Source: Funneliformis mosseae (Eukaryota; Glomeromycota; Glomeromycetes; Glomerales; Glomeraceae). Taken from it: 20,934 nucleotides of DNA. The position numbers and the translations under genes are program-made. The notes beneath the pieces were generated by a model. That model made no database searches, had not been told where the DNA came from, and worked only from the letters and a program-made list of their open reading frames with translations. How positions within the stretch are numbered: position 1 is the first letter of the stretch; each line of letters starts with the position of its first letter. This document shows, one piece after another, positions 1 to 8,129 of the stretch. The stretch is taken from NCBI GenBank assembly GCA_910592005.1, contig CAJVPP010001313.1:1-20934 (forward strand), written 5' to 3'.

Positions 1-589
1 CATTCGTGCAATCCCCTTTTGTTAGTTAACTTATTATATGATATTGTATTGATTCGCTGTATTGACTTGGAGTCTCTGAAGCATAATCTCTGAAATATCT
101 TTGAGTTATCTTTGTATTTATATTACGTGTTTATTATTGAGAATAATTCTTCAACATTATTGTAAATCCTTACCTGTGATTCCTTGAGTAATTGTCTTAG
201 TTTTATTTACCCTTTTGAGATTTATTTGAAGTTACGAAACCTAACATAACAACGTAATTATCAAAAACAATAAAATTGATATCTAAGGATTTATATAATT
301 GATCAACAGTAATAAAATGGACAAAATGATCTTCATAGAAGATTTACATGGCAATAAAATTGACTTCATATTCTACCAATTAAATCTATCTAAAATTTTA
401 TCTGTCACAGTGTTTGAAAACTTTTGTCTATTTTCTATACTATATTTTACATTAAGACTCAATAAGTAATTTTTTTTAATATAAAAAATAAACAAATTTT
501 TTATCTTATTTAAGTAATCTGATTTTAATTTTACTAGAAATTAATTTAAAATTTGTTCATGAATATTTCTTTCAAAATTGAATTTAAAT
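1..589. other. Unassigned left edge, partly LTR-like
   Basis: No open reading frame of useful length is seen on either strand. The first ~270 bases have a more mixed base composition than what follows and end in a run resembling CCTAACATAACAACG, which gave a vague impression of the 3' part of an LTR. No matching second LTR, primer-binding site or polypurine tract was found, so this is only an impression. From about 270 onward the sequence becomes AT-rich and featureless. Confidence 0.2.
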
Positions 590-1590
590 TTACTTAAGAT
601 TTTATGATTAAAATTTTATCTAATTTTGATGAATTTTAGTTTATTTTAAAGCTTTTTAGAGTGAATCTAATATTTTAGATTGGTATTTCTAAATATTTAT
701 ATCACATAATTACTTTATTTTAAAGATTAGTATCTTAAATAATTAATTTTAAATACTCATAAATAACCCTATTTTCTTATATATTAACACAATTTTCTTA
801 CTTCTTTAGATTCACAAATAGTAAAAATAGTATTCAAATTATTACTTTTAAATAGTTTCTTTTACTGTAGTATTAATATTCACATCTGTTTAAGATTCTT
901 TTATAATAAGTTTTAAAATAATTTTCTCAAATAATTTATAATCTAATGATTAGAATTTAATGAATTTAAACTTATTTAAAAGTTCAGAATCTATTGAAAT
1001 AATTTATTAAAGTTTAATAGAAATTATTCTAATTTTTATTGAAATTATTATTATTATTATTATTATTATTATAATTATTATAACAAATTAGAATTTTACA
1101 TTTTATTTTTTTACTAATACTTAAAGTTATTACAATTTCATATGATTTAATTTTAATAAATTTTGGCTTATTTTAAAGTTTTTAATATATCTTAAATTGT
1201 AATTTCGCTTAATAATTATTTTTGAAGACTCATAAATAATCTATTTTCTTATATATAAACATATAATTTTCTTACTTCTTTTACTAATATTAGAATTCAG
1301 TATTATTATTTTTTAAATAATTTCTTTACTTTATTTCTAGTATTTATACCTGCTTAAGATTCTTTTATAATAAATTTCAAAATAATTACTTTTTGTTTTT
1401 TACAAAATATCTCTAGATTAAATGATTGAATTTAATAAATTTAGATTTATTTAAAAGTTAAGAACTTATAAAATCTACTAGTTAAAGTTTGATAATAATT
1501 AGTTTAGTTAATATTAAAATATTTATATTTAAATATTATTATGACAAATTAAAACTTTGTATTTTTAATCAAATTATTTAATTTTCTAAA
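590..1590. repeat. Diverged direct tandem duplication, ~470-bp unit
   Basis: Two consecutive copies, about 590-1118 and 1119-1590, follow the same order of landmarks. These are TTATTTTAAAG, then ACTCATAAATAA followed by TATTTTCTTATATAT, then ATTTTCTTACTTCTTT, then TTAAGATTCTTTTATAATAA, then TTTAATGAATTTAAA/TTTAATAAATTTAGA, then ACAAATTAGAA/ACAAATTAAAA. The landmarks are offset by about 460-475 bases. The copies carry many substitutions and small indels, so the duplication is old. Copy 1 contains an ATT trinucleotide run (about 1046-1070) that is missing from copy 2. No coding content was recognised. Confidence 0.7.
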
Positions 1591-2167
1591 AAAAATTAGT
1601 AAAAGTTGCTGATAAAAGACATTTTATTATTTTAAATTAGTATATTTAATAATTTAAATTCAAAGAAGTATAATATAATATATATTTATATTAATATTAT
1701 ATAGTATTTAACATATAAAATAAAATATAATAATAGTTTTTTAATATAATAAAATATTATTACAATCAGTTCTTTAAGATGCTTATAAGTGATAAGTGAA
1801 GCAATATTTATGAATAATAAGCAGAAGGTTTAATTTGATAATTAGATTTAGAAGAGTGTCAATAAATTAACAATTTATTTAATAACTATAACAATAGAGT
1901 ACTGCCTTAGTCGGCACTCTGTACTATACAATTATGTTAAAGGAATTAAACTAAACCATTTAATAAAATTATGAGTTAAACACACCGTTAAGCTAAAAAA
2001 AATTATCTTCTATTTATATAAAATGAAAGTATAAAGTTATCAAAAATATAAAAGAAATAAATAAAATATATGAATATATAAGATAATAAAATATAATAAA
2101 TATATGAGATAAATAAAATAAAATAAATAAAAGAAATATATGCTATATATGACATAGAAGACATATA
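1591..2167. other. AT-rich stretch with a short GC-richer island
   Basis: Mostly AT-rich low-complexity DNA. A more complex island lies at about 1770-1995 and includes a small imperfect hairpin at 1896-1920: AGAG and TGCC pair with GGCA and CTCT, with a short bulge. The tract from 2040 to 2160 is a purine-rich A/G/T run with repeated ATAAAATA and ATATATGA words. No gene was recognised. Confidence 0.3.
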
Positions 2168-2321
2168 AGCTTTTTGTAATAAAAAGGGAGTAAACTACCA
2201 AAAAAATTTTTTTTGAGTTAACATTAAATCTGAACTTATTTTGTTAAAAAAATAATATTTAGTTTATAAAGTAAAAAAAAAATTTTTTTGGTAGTTTCCT
2301 TCCTTTCTATTGCAAAGAGCC
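2168..2321. mobile_element. 154-bp fold-back MITE with TA target duplication
   Basis: The left arm (2168-2214) and the reverse complement of the right arm (2275-2321) match over about 47 bases with roughly six mismatches, most of them transitions. Both arms share ACTACCAAAAAAATTTTTTT. The inner part continues as a weaker inverted repeat, so nearly the whole element is one palindrome. TA dinucleotides flank it at 2166-2167 and 2322-2323. No coding capacity is present, so it must be non-autonomous. TA duplication with long inverted repeats fits a Tc1/mariner/pogo-mobilised MITE; the superfamily is inferred. Confidence 0.8.
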
Positions 2322-2409
2322 TATATATGATTTCTTAGGGATTGATGTCATTCTTTAGATCATTATCATCCATGTCTTTTTTCATATAACAATATATATT
2401 AGACTAAAA
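2322..2409. other. Short spacer left of the isolated pogo-type end
   Basis: AT-rich sequence with no recognisable feature. It separates the fold-back MITE from the isolated pogo-like terminus and could be the residue of that terminus's parent element. Confidence 0.2.
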
Positions 2410-2464
2410 TTCCTAATATTGTAAAATTCATTATATCAAAATTTATTATATTAAGAGTTAACTG
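2410..2464 (-). repeat. Isolated pogo/Tigger-type terminal inverted repeat
   Basis: Read on the minus strand from 2464 it begins CAGTTAACTCTTAATATAAT and continues with AAATTTTGATATAATGAATT. This closely resembles the right terminus of the complete pogo-type element ending at 6840 (CAGTCAATTCTTTTATAATG). A TA dinucleotide follows at 2465-2466, as expected for a pogo insertion. No partner end was found to the left within a plausible distance, so it appears to be a truncated or solo end. Confidence 0.55.
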
Positions 2465-2466
2465 TA

Positions 2467-3005
2467 ATATTTAATATTATTATTTCTTAAACTATAAGTA
2501 GGCAAATTTATCTGTAAACATAAAAAAAAGTATTAATTTTTTAATAAAAATAAAATATTAATATTAATAATATAATTATTATATAAAAAATATATATTAA
2601 TATATTTTTTATTAATTTTATTAGAAGAAATTTTAAGTTTATTAAGAAGTTTTTTAATAATTCAATTTTTAAAATTAAAGTTTAAAAATTTTATTATAAT
2701 AATTTTTTAAAAATTTTCTTAATATTCATATATTTGCAAATTAATTAAATTACTTTACTATTAATAAAATTCATAAAATTTCTTAGTAAATTATAAAAGT
2801 TGAAATAATTTAAGTTATTCTTCATAATAAATTTTATAATATTTTATTATGATTAATATTACTTAAAGTAAATATTAATAAAATGGTAAAGGTTAATAAT
2901 AAAATTTTTTAATTTATAATTTTTTTAAATTTACAAATTTTTTAGCTTATAAATAACTTTAAATTATTTATTATATAATTAAAAAATAAAATTTACTATA
3001 ATATA
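2467..3005. other. AT-rich spacer without genes
   Basis: Almost pure A/T low-complexity sequence with no gene. A GTAGGCAAATTT word at 2498-2509 resembles the GGCAAA motifs clustered at 3541-3653. The two sites could be opposite ends of one old ~1.15-kb element, but the similarity is too short to call. Confidence 0.3.
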
Positions 3006-3112
3006 CAGTTACGTCTTAATATAATGAAGTTGCTGATCTAACTAATCAGGCCTTTATTATAAGAATTTTTGTTAATATTATAACGAATAATTCATTATAG
3101 TAGATGATTACT
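3006..3112. mobile_element. Possible ~107-bp miniature pogo-type element
   Basis: The left end starts CAGTTACGTCTTAATATAAT after a TA. The right side, read in reverse complement from about 3112, gives AGTAATCATCTACTATAATG followed by AATTATTCG. The two ends share the shape CAGT...CT..TATAATGAA, and the termini resemble the pogo-type ends at 2464 and 6840. The interior is only about 60 bases with no coding content. Boundaries on the right are uncertain by a few bases. Confidence 0.4.
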
Positions 3113-3259
3113 AATTTCATTGTATAAATATAATTTACTATGATATAATTTTTTTAGAAATATTTTTACATTATTTTGTATATGCAATCTATTAATTATT
3201 GTATGACAATTTTATTAATTTACTTAAATTTTTTTTTAAAAAAAATTTAATTTATCATT
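3113..3259. other. AT-rich spacer
   Basis: No gene or convincing repeat. A small hairpin, AAATTTTTTTTTAAAAAAAATTT, lies around 3228-3248. Confidence 0.25.
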
Positions 3260-3540
3260 TTTTTAAATAAATAAATAAAAATAAAAATAAAATAAAGAAA
3301 AAATAAAGATGAAATAAAAAGAAAACTAAATGAAATAAAAAAATGAAATTAAGAAAACTAAATAAGATGAAAAAACAAAATTAGAAAAATGAAATAAAAT
3401 AGAAAATAAAATAAAATAAAAAAACAAAAAGAAAAAATGAAATTAAATGTACAATATGAAAAAAAAATGAAATTAAATGAACGATACGAAAAAAAAAAAA
3501 TGAAATTAACAAATAATAAGAAAAAAAATGAAATTTTTTA
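3260..3540. repeat. Purine-rich simple repeat (AAATAAA / GAAATGAAATTAA words)
   Basis: The plus strand is nearly free of C and consists of A, G and T. It passes from AAATAAATAAATAAAAATAA into repeated ATGAAATTAAATG and GAACGATACGAAAAAA words. Around 3434-3520 a unit of roughly 33 bases, ATGAAATTAAATGnACnATAnG followed by an A run, is repeated in imperfect tandem. Read on the minus strand it yields a repetitive Phe/Ile/Leu-rich frame (3381-3566), which is a by-product of the repeat and not a gene. Confidence 0.7.
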
Positions 3541-3653
3541 TTGCCTAATAGGCCTTGCAGATACATCGTGATTTTGCCATCTATTTTAGTTTTGCCTCAC
3601 AAGTTCGTTATAGTTTTGCCTTGTATTTTATATTTGCCTTATAGTAGGCAAAT
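3541..3653 (-). repeat. Clustered GGCAAA(A) motifs, probable transposon subterminal array
   Basis: On the minus strand GGCAAA or GGCAAAA occurs about five times in roughly 110 bases, mostly with CTA/TATA next to it, at plus-strand sites near 3541, 3572, 3590, 3614 and 3633, with a further opposite-strand copy at 3646-3651. The outer end contains an inverted pair, ATTTGCC...GGCAAAT (3632-3653). Repeated short motifs just inside one terminus are typical of hAT, Mutator-like and CACTA elements, where they bind transposase. The family is not identified. Confidence 0.4.
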
Positions 3654-3920
3654 TATGATTTCTCTCACGAGTGTGTTTTAATTCTAAAAAAGTCAATATA
3701 TTTAATATAAATCTAAAAAATCATTTAAACATTTTTAATTATTACCTGACCTATTTTAAATTGAATTCTAAAGAGATTATATAATCTTTCTATAGTATAG
3801 GTCTACCTTCTACCTCTTCTCGCGTCATTTTAATAATTACAAAAGTCTTAAAAAATATTAATTATACTGTTAAGTTATATTTATCATTATATTGTTATTT
3901 ATTTATTAACTTATATTGTA
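3654..3920. other. Intergenic AT-rich DNA
   Basis: Nothing recognisable. A slightly GC-richer patch lies at 3795-3830. Confidence 0.25.
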
Positions 3921-4138
3921 ATTCTATACTAAATTTCTCCATTTTAATTTGTATTGACAAGTTGAATATACTATATCATATTTTCAATTAATTCATCAAA
4001 CTACATTCCTTCAGAATCTTATTTTATTGCTTCTATACCTTATATGATACTCTTTGTTTCTTCTCCTTCTTTTATCAATTAATAAATTGATTTCATTATT
4101 CTTTTAGATTATTCTTGTAATCATTTTTGTGTTTGTAA
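3921..4138 (-). pseudogene. Possible decayed coding fragment, charged/helical, unidentified
   Basis: One minus-strand frame gives about 70 codons with a protein-like charged composition (for example LIKEGEETKSII and FDELIENMI), interrupted by about nine stops. Most of these are TAA or TAG where a Gln codon one transition away would fit. The density of stops is close to what random AT-rich DNA would give, so this is a weak call. No family was recognised. It is recorded because the apparent decay pattern matches the better supported dead genes at 4764-6470, 8130-9790 and 16846-18431. Confidence 0.22.
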
Positions 4139-4745
4139 AAAAATATGATTTAAAGGAGTAAATTAAAGTGATTTAAAAGTTAATTTAAATTTCAAAAGGT
4201 GAAAAATTATACAATGATAAAAAATACTTCCCTTTATAAATAAATTTATCCATTTGATTTGATACCTTGTAAATTCTTTATTCATGATTGAAATAATATA
4301 AAAAGAACTCTTCATGATCAAAAATTCTGATTTGTATAAAAACAAAAAGTCAAAATAATAATACATTATATTATTTATAAAAATTAGATCAATCCAAATA
4401 TAATTTACGCAAATTAATAAATATAATACATCAGACAATTAGAGTAGATCAAAAATAACAAATCATCACCTCAGTAATAATAAAAAATCATTATAAAATT
4501 ATTCATCACAATTTAGTAAAAAAATCAATAAGCAATTACAACACAAGTTCAACAAAAAATTGGTCAAAAATTGATAAAAAAAAAATGTGATTTCTCAATA
4601 CAATTTCAACAAAATTTCAACAAAATTTTAATACAATTATGAGGTATTATTTAATTAATATATCAAAATTTATGTAACTATAATATCATTTTATTCAATA
4701 AAAAGTAAAAGAAAAAACTAAACTGTAAACGTTGTTAATTATTAT
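4139..4745. other. AT-rich spacer left of the pogo element
   Basis: No credible gene. The 91-codon minus-strand frame at 4163-4438 has low-complexity Ile/Tyr/Phe composition and no recognisable features. A short direct repeat CAATTTCAACAAAATTTCAACAAAATTTT is present around 4600-4630. Confidence 0.3.
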
Positions 4746-4747
4746 TA

Positions 4748-6840
4748 CAGTAATCCCAAATTATTATTCTATTATAGTAATAAATTTATTGAGATTAGTT
4801 TGTTTTGAAAAGACAAACTGTTGTTTTAAAGCTTCTTTTCTAAGCTTTTTAATAGACTTTAACTTTTCTTTTTTTATACTAAATGTTTTTTCTTGTTGCT
4901 CTAAATATAAAATTACTTTATCATAAATCTCAATAACTTTTTCAGAAGTAATTATTGATAATAAAGAATCTTCTTCTGTTTCATCATCTTGATTAGGTAA
5001 AACTGCTTTTAAAATTTTTTTATCAGATATCATTTCATCTGTAATTTCAAACTTATCATACTTAACAAATTCTTCAGCAAAAAAAGAATTATCAAAATCT
5101 AGTTTATTGATTAATACTTAAACTTTTTCCATTTTCTTTAACCATTTAAGTAATATATTGTTACTAATTTTATTCTCATTTTTATGATTATCTTTAGGTA
5201 AAATATCTGCTTTCACCTAACAATTTTTAATTGTTTTATTTATAATGTTATCCTATGCTTGTAAAATGTATTTTATATATTAATTTCAGAGGGTTTAATA
5301 TAGTATTTATTAAATTTATCAAAAGCTTTAACCTGATTTTGTAAATATAACTTTTGATATTGTGCTTAAAATAAGTTAAATTAAAATTAAATATAAATAA
5401 AGTATAAAATATAATAATATTAATTATATTTTAACTAAAGAATTATTAAATCAATTACATTTCTCACCTTAAAACTATTTATGATATTTTGATTATAAGG
5501 TTGAAGGTATGCAATAGTATTTAAAGGAAGGGATTAAATAGTAATATTAGTTAGGCAGGTGGTTTTATAAAGAGTATGTGTCAGAGCATTGTTCACAAGA
5601 AGGATAATTTTCTGATTTTATCTTCTCATTTTTGTATCAAGTTTTTTTATATAATCGTTTTAGATTGAAACTTACATCTAATTTTTTAGGTTTCAATAGT
5701 ATTCTGATTGGAAGCATTCTTTTATAATATTTTTAATAACCTAGGATTTTCATACTTATATATGAACAAAGGTGTCAGCTTTTCACTCTCTGTTACATTG
5801 CATATGAGTAGGATCATTACACAATCCTTTGATTGTTTTGTTCCTAATATTTGTTCATTAAATATCATTTAATATAGTTTTATCTTCTAAAAAAGTCCTA
5901 TTTCATCATAATTGAATATATCTTTGGAATTATAATCTTTTAATATTTATCAGAGATTCTCTCTCATTGTTTTAAGATCTTCAAGCAACGCACTTGCGAC
6001 TTCCCTATATATATAGTACTATTTAAGGTTATGTCATTTTTTAAAGTTGTCTATCTAACCACTTGATCTTTTAAACTTATCCTCCTTTAATAAAAAAGCA
6101 AAATTTAAAGCTTTTATTAAAAGAATATTGTCCGTAATAATGAGGTTAGCTTTAAGTGTATTATCTACCCAAATTGCTAACACTTCTTCAATAAAAGGGA
6201 ATAGAGTTTTCTTATTATATTTCAAATTGGCTTAGTATGAATTGGAATCCATAGAAAGCCAATGGTTTTTCTCTTTTAAAATATCATTAACCATGACTTT
6301 ACTAATATTATATTCATTAGCTAAGTCTTTTTATTTTAAAAAAAGGTAATGATATTTTTTTCAAACAAAGTTTTTTTTTTTGCAACTATAAGAGATTTTT
6401 GTTTTTTTAAAGGTTTATTTTATTTGTTAGTAGGTTTATTAAGTTGTTTCTTTGAGTTTACTTTTGGCATTATGCAAAAAAAAAAAATTAAACATGTAAA
6501 AAAAAATTATTATAAAACACGAAGCACAATGTATAATATGAAATATTTATTCATTGTTTATTTTATTTAAAAAGCTAGAGGTATAAAATATTATATAACT
6601 AAATTTAGTTAAGCAAAACTTTACTGTATTAAAAAAAATTTGTTATAAAGACAATTTGTGTTAAAAAAAATTATTTTATATATAAATTTTTCTGACTTTA
6701 ATTCGTTAAACATAATACGAATTTTTAATTACCAAATTTAGTATAGTAAAATTTTTTTTATATTTAAAATCTATCTTATACTAAAAATTTGTTATATTGT
6801 AAATTCGTTATATTAAAATTCATTATAAAAGAATTGACTG
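4748..6840 (-). mobile_element. Complete but dead pogo/Tigger-type DNA transposon (Tc1/mariner superfamily)
   Basis: The element is bounded by CAGT termini: CAGTAATCCCAAATTATTAT at 4748 on the plus strand, and CAGTCAATTCTTTTATAATG read on the minus strand from 6840. Both ends are flanked by TA (4746-4747 and 6841-6842), the standard target duplication of this superfamily. The two ends are only moderately similar, and internal AAATTT/ATAAC words recur behind each CAGT. Length is about 2.09 kb, normal for a single-transposase pogo element. The only gene is a minus-strand transposase remnant, entered separately. The element is bounded on both sides, so the damage is mutational rather than by truncation. 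Confidence 0.85.
4764..6470 (-). pseudogene. pogo/Tigger transposase pseudogene (CENP-B-like HTH plus DDE domain)
   Basis: Intact family members carry N-terminal CENP-B/Tc5-like DNA-binding helices and a DDD catalytic core. Here a start ATG at 6470 opens a basic N-terminus. A frame change near 6330 is followed by a recognisable HTH segment (NDILKEKNHWL), then ITDNILLIKALNFAFLLKED, then the first catalytic motif (YDEIGLF, Asp codon 5905-5907). A second frame change leads to LLVNNA (5591-5593) and QPYNQNII (5492-5494). In both, the expected catalytic Asp is Asn; the sites are 33 codons apart, the usual DD(~33)D spacing. A candidate 103-bp intron (5365-5467, GTGAG...TAAG) follows SFK. The C-terminal 90 codons (4764-5033) remain open and acidic to basic. 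At least ten in-frame stops fit Gln, Trp or Arg codons altered by transitions. Inactive. Confidence 0.88.
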
Positions 6841-6842
6841 TA

Positions 6843-7027
6843 TATATTTATAAAATTTTTTTAAAATTTTAATTTTTTATAAAAATAAATCAGAAGGAAA
6901 TTTATAATAAATAAGCAAATAAATTTGCTTATGAATCTCAACAGTTTAAGAGATAAAATAAGTAATAAATAAAATAAATTTAAAAAATAATACATATAAA
7001 TAGCATAATAAAATATGATATGATAAT
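6843..7027. other. AT-rich spacer
   Basis: No gene. A short palindrome AAGCAAATAAATTTGCTT lies at 6913-6930. Confidence 0.3.
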
Positions 7028-7121
7028 ACAAAATTTCATTTTATATTATACTATATTAGTTTTATAATAACTAAGTTTTATTATTAAACTTGTATAGTAT
7101 AGTATAATATCAAATTTTGCA
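7028..7121. repeat. ~94-bp imperfect fold-back sequence
   Basis: ACAAAATTTCATTTTATATTATACTATA on the left pairs with the reverse complement of the right side, GCAAAATTTGATATTATACTATACTATA. The centre is TTATAATAACTAAGTTTTATTATTAA. It could be a small MITE, but no target duplication was recognised and the AT-rich context inflates such matches. Confidence 0.4.
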
Positions 7122-7254
7122 AAAATTACTAATTTATATAATTATATTATATTAGCTTAAAAAATTGTATTATACTAGTTTCTATATATTTAATTCTTAA
7201 TAATTAATAATTTAATATAGCTTAAATTTTGATATATTATAAATATAATTATTA

Positions 7255-7370
7255 TTAATTTAAATTACTAGATATTGAAAAATAAATTTACAAATTTTAA
7301 TAAAAATGTATTAATTTTGTAATAAAATTTATATTATGATCTCAATATCTAGTGATTCAAGTTAAATAAA
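7255..7370. repeat. ~115-bp fold-back sequence with ACTAGATATTGA arms
   Basis: A perfect 12-base inverted pair, ACTAGATATTGA at 7267-7278 and its complement at 7342-7353, sits inside a longer imperfect inverted repeat (TTAATTTAAATT... against TTATTTAACTTGAATC...). The centre, around 7292-7330, is itself a near-palindrome. The form is that of a small MITE; the target duplication is unclear and no coding content is present. Confidence 0.5.
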
Positions 7371-7464
7371 TTTTAATATATTATTCTTTTAAAATTATAT
7401 TTTAAATATATTAAACTTTAGTTTAATTTTAATTAATAAGTTCTAAGAAATACAATATTATAAA
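7371..7464. other. AT-rich spacer
   Basis: Nothing recognisable between the fold-back sequence and the ~60-bp tandem array. Confidence 0.25.
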
Positions 7465-7840
7465 TTGTATTTAGAGTCTTTCAGCTTTTTTTATATATCT
7501 GAAATTTAAATTTTATTTAAAATTTCATTTAGATATAAATGTCTGAAATTTAAATTCTATTTGAAGCTTAATTTTAAATAATTTAATTTTAGATAATTTA
7601 TATCTAAAATTCAAATTTTATTTAAAATTTTAATTTCAAATATTTCAATTTTAAATAGCCTTATATCTGAATTCAGAATTTATATGAAATTTAATTTCAG
7701 ATATTTAAATTTAGATGGTTTTATATCTAAAATATAGATTTTATCTAAAGTTCAATTTTAGATATCTTAATTTTAGACAGCTTTATATCTGAAATTCAGA
7801 TTCTATTTAAATTTAATTTCAGATATCTTAATTTCAGATG
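7465..7840. repeat. Tandem array of about six ~60-bp units with palindromic core
   Basis: Units start with TATATCTGAAATT or close variants near 7494, 7540, 7599, 7662, 7722 and 7784, giving periods of about 46, 59, 63, 60 and 62. A unit reads roughly TATATCTGAAATTCAGATTC, then TATTTAAAGTTTAATTTCAG, then ATATCTTAATTTTAGACAGC followed by TT. The words ATCTGAAATTCAGAT and ATATCTGAAAT...ATTTCAGATAT make each unit internally palindromic. The later copies (7722 and 7784) are most alike, so expansion probably proceeded at that end. No coding content. It is a degenerate minisatellite or the internal repeat of an unidentified element. Confidence 0.75.
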
Positions 7841-8129
7841 TTACATTTTATTTTAAAAATAAAATTTGAAGTGATATAAAGATTTCTCAATAAAAATAAG
7901 CTACAATAAACAAGCAAGATCTATAAAATCTATTACTATTTCTTTTTCTAGTTCAAAGACATCTAAGTTAACTATAATACCTAAAATATCTACTTACTAT
8001 TTCACTCAAATTACTACTCCCTGCTTTCAACTTAACTACTAAATTTAAAATCAAACTTAATTATCTGATTGATAAATTTTTATTTTACAATTACAGAAAA
8101 AATAATCACTATTGAAAGGTTTAAAAAGT
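7841..8129. other. Spacer before the decayed multi-exon gene
   Basis: Slightly less AT-biased than the flanking repeats, with C-rich words around 7940-8050. No reading frame is convincing. It could hold the lost 5' part of the following pseudogene. Confidence 0.3.

Noticed and set aside
1..270. LTR of a retrotransposon
   Set aside because: Only a general impression; no second LTR, primer-binding site, polypurine tract or gag/pol remnant was found in the window.
3381..3566. 61-codon minus-strand frame rich in Phe and repeated HIVHLISFF
   Set aside because: It is the translation of the purine-rich simple repeat on the other strand, with no complexity or family features.
4163..4438. 91-codon minus-strand frame
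   Set aside because: Ile/Tyr/Phe-rich low-complexity content typical of AT-rich DNA; no motif, no context and no conserved features visible.
6349..6570. 73-codon plus-strand frame
   Set aside because: Antisense shadow of the pogo transposase N-terminal region and its 5' flank; Phe/Lys runs come from homopolymers.
7465..7840. CRISPR array
   Set aside because: The ~60-bp units are repeats throughout with no unique spacers, and the host is a eukaryote.
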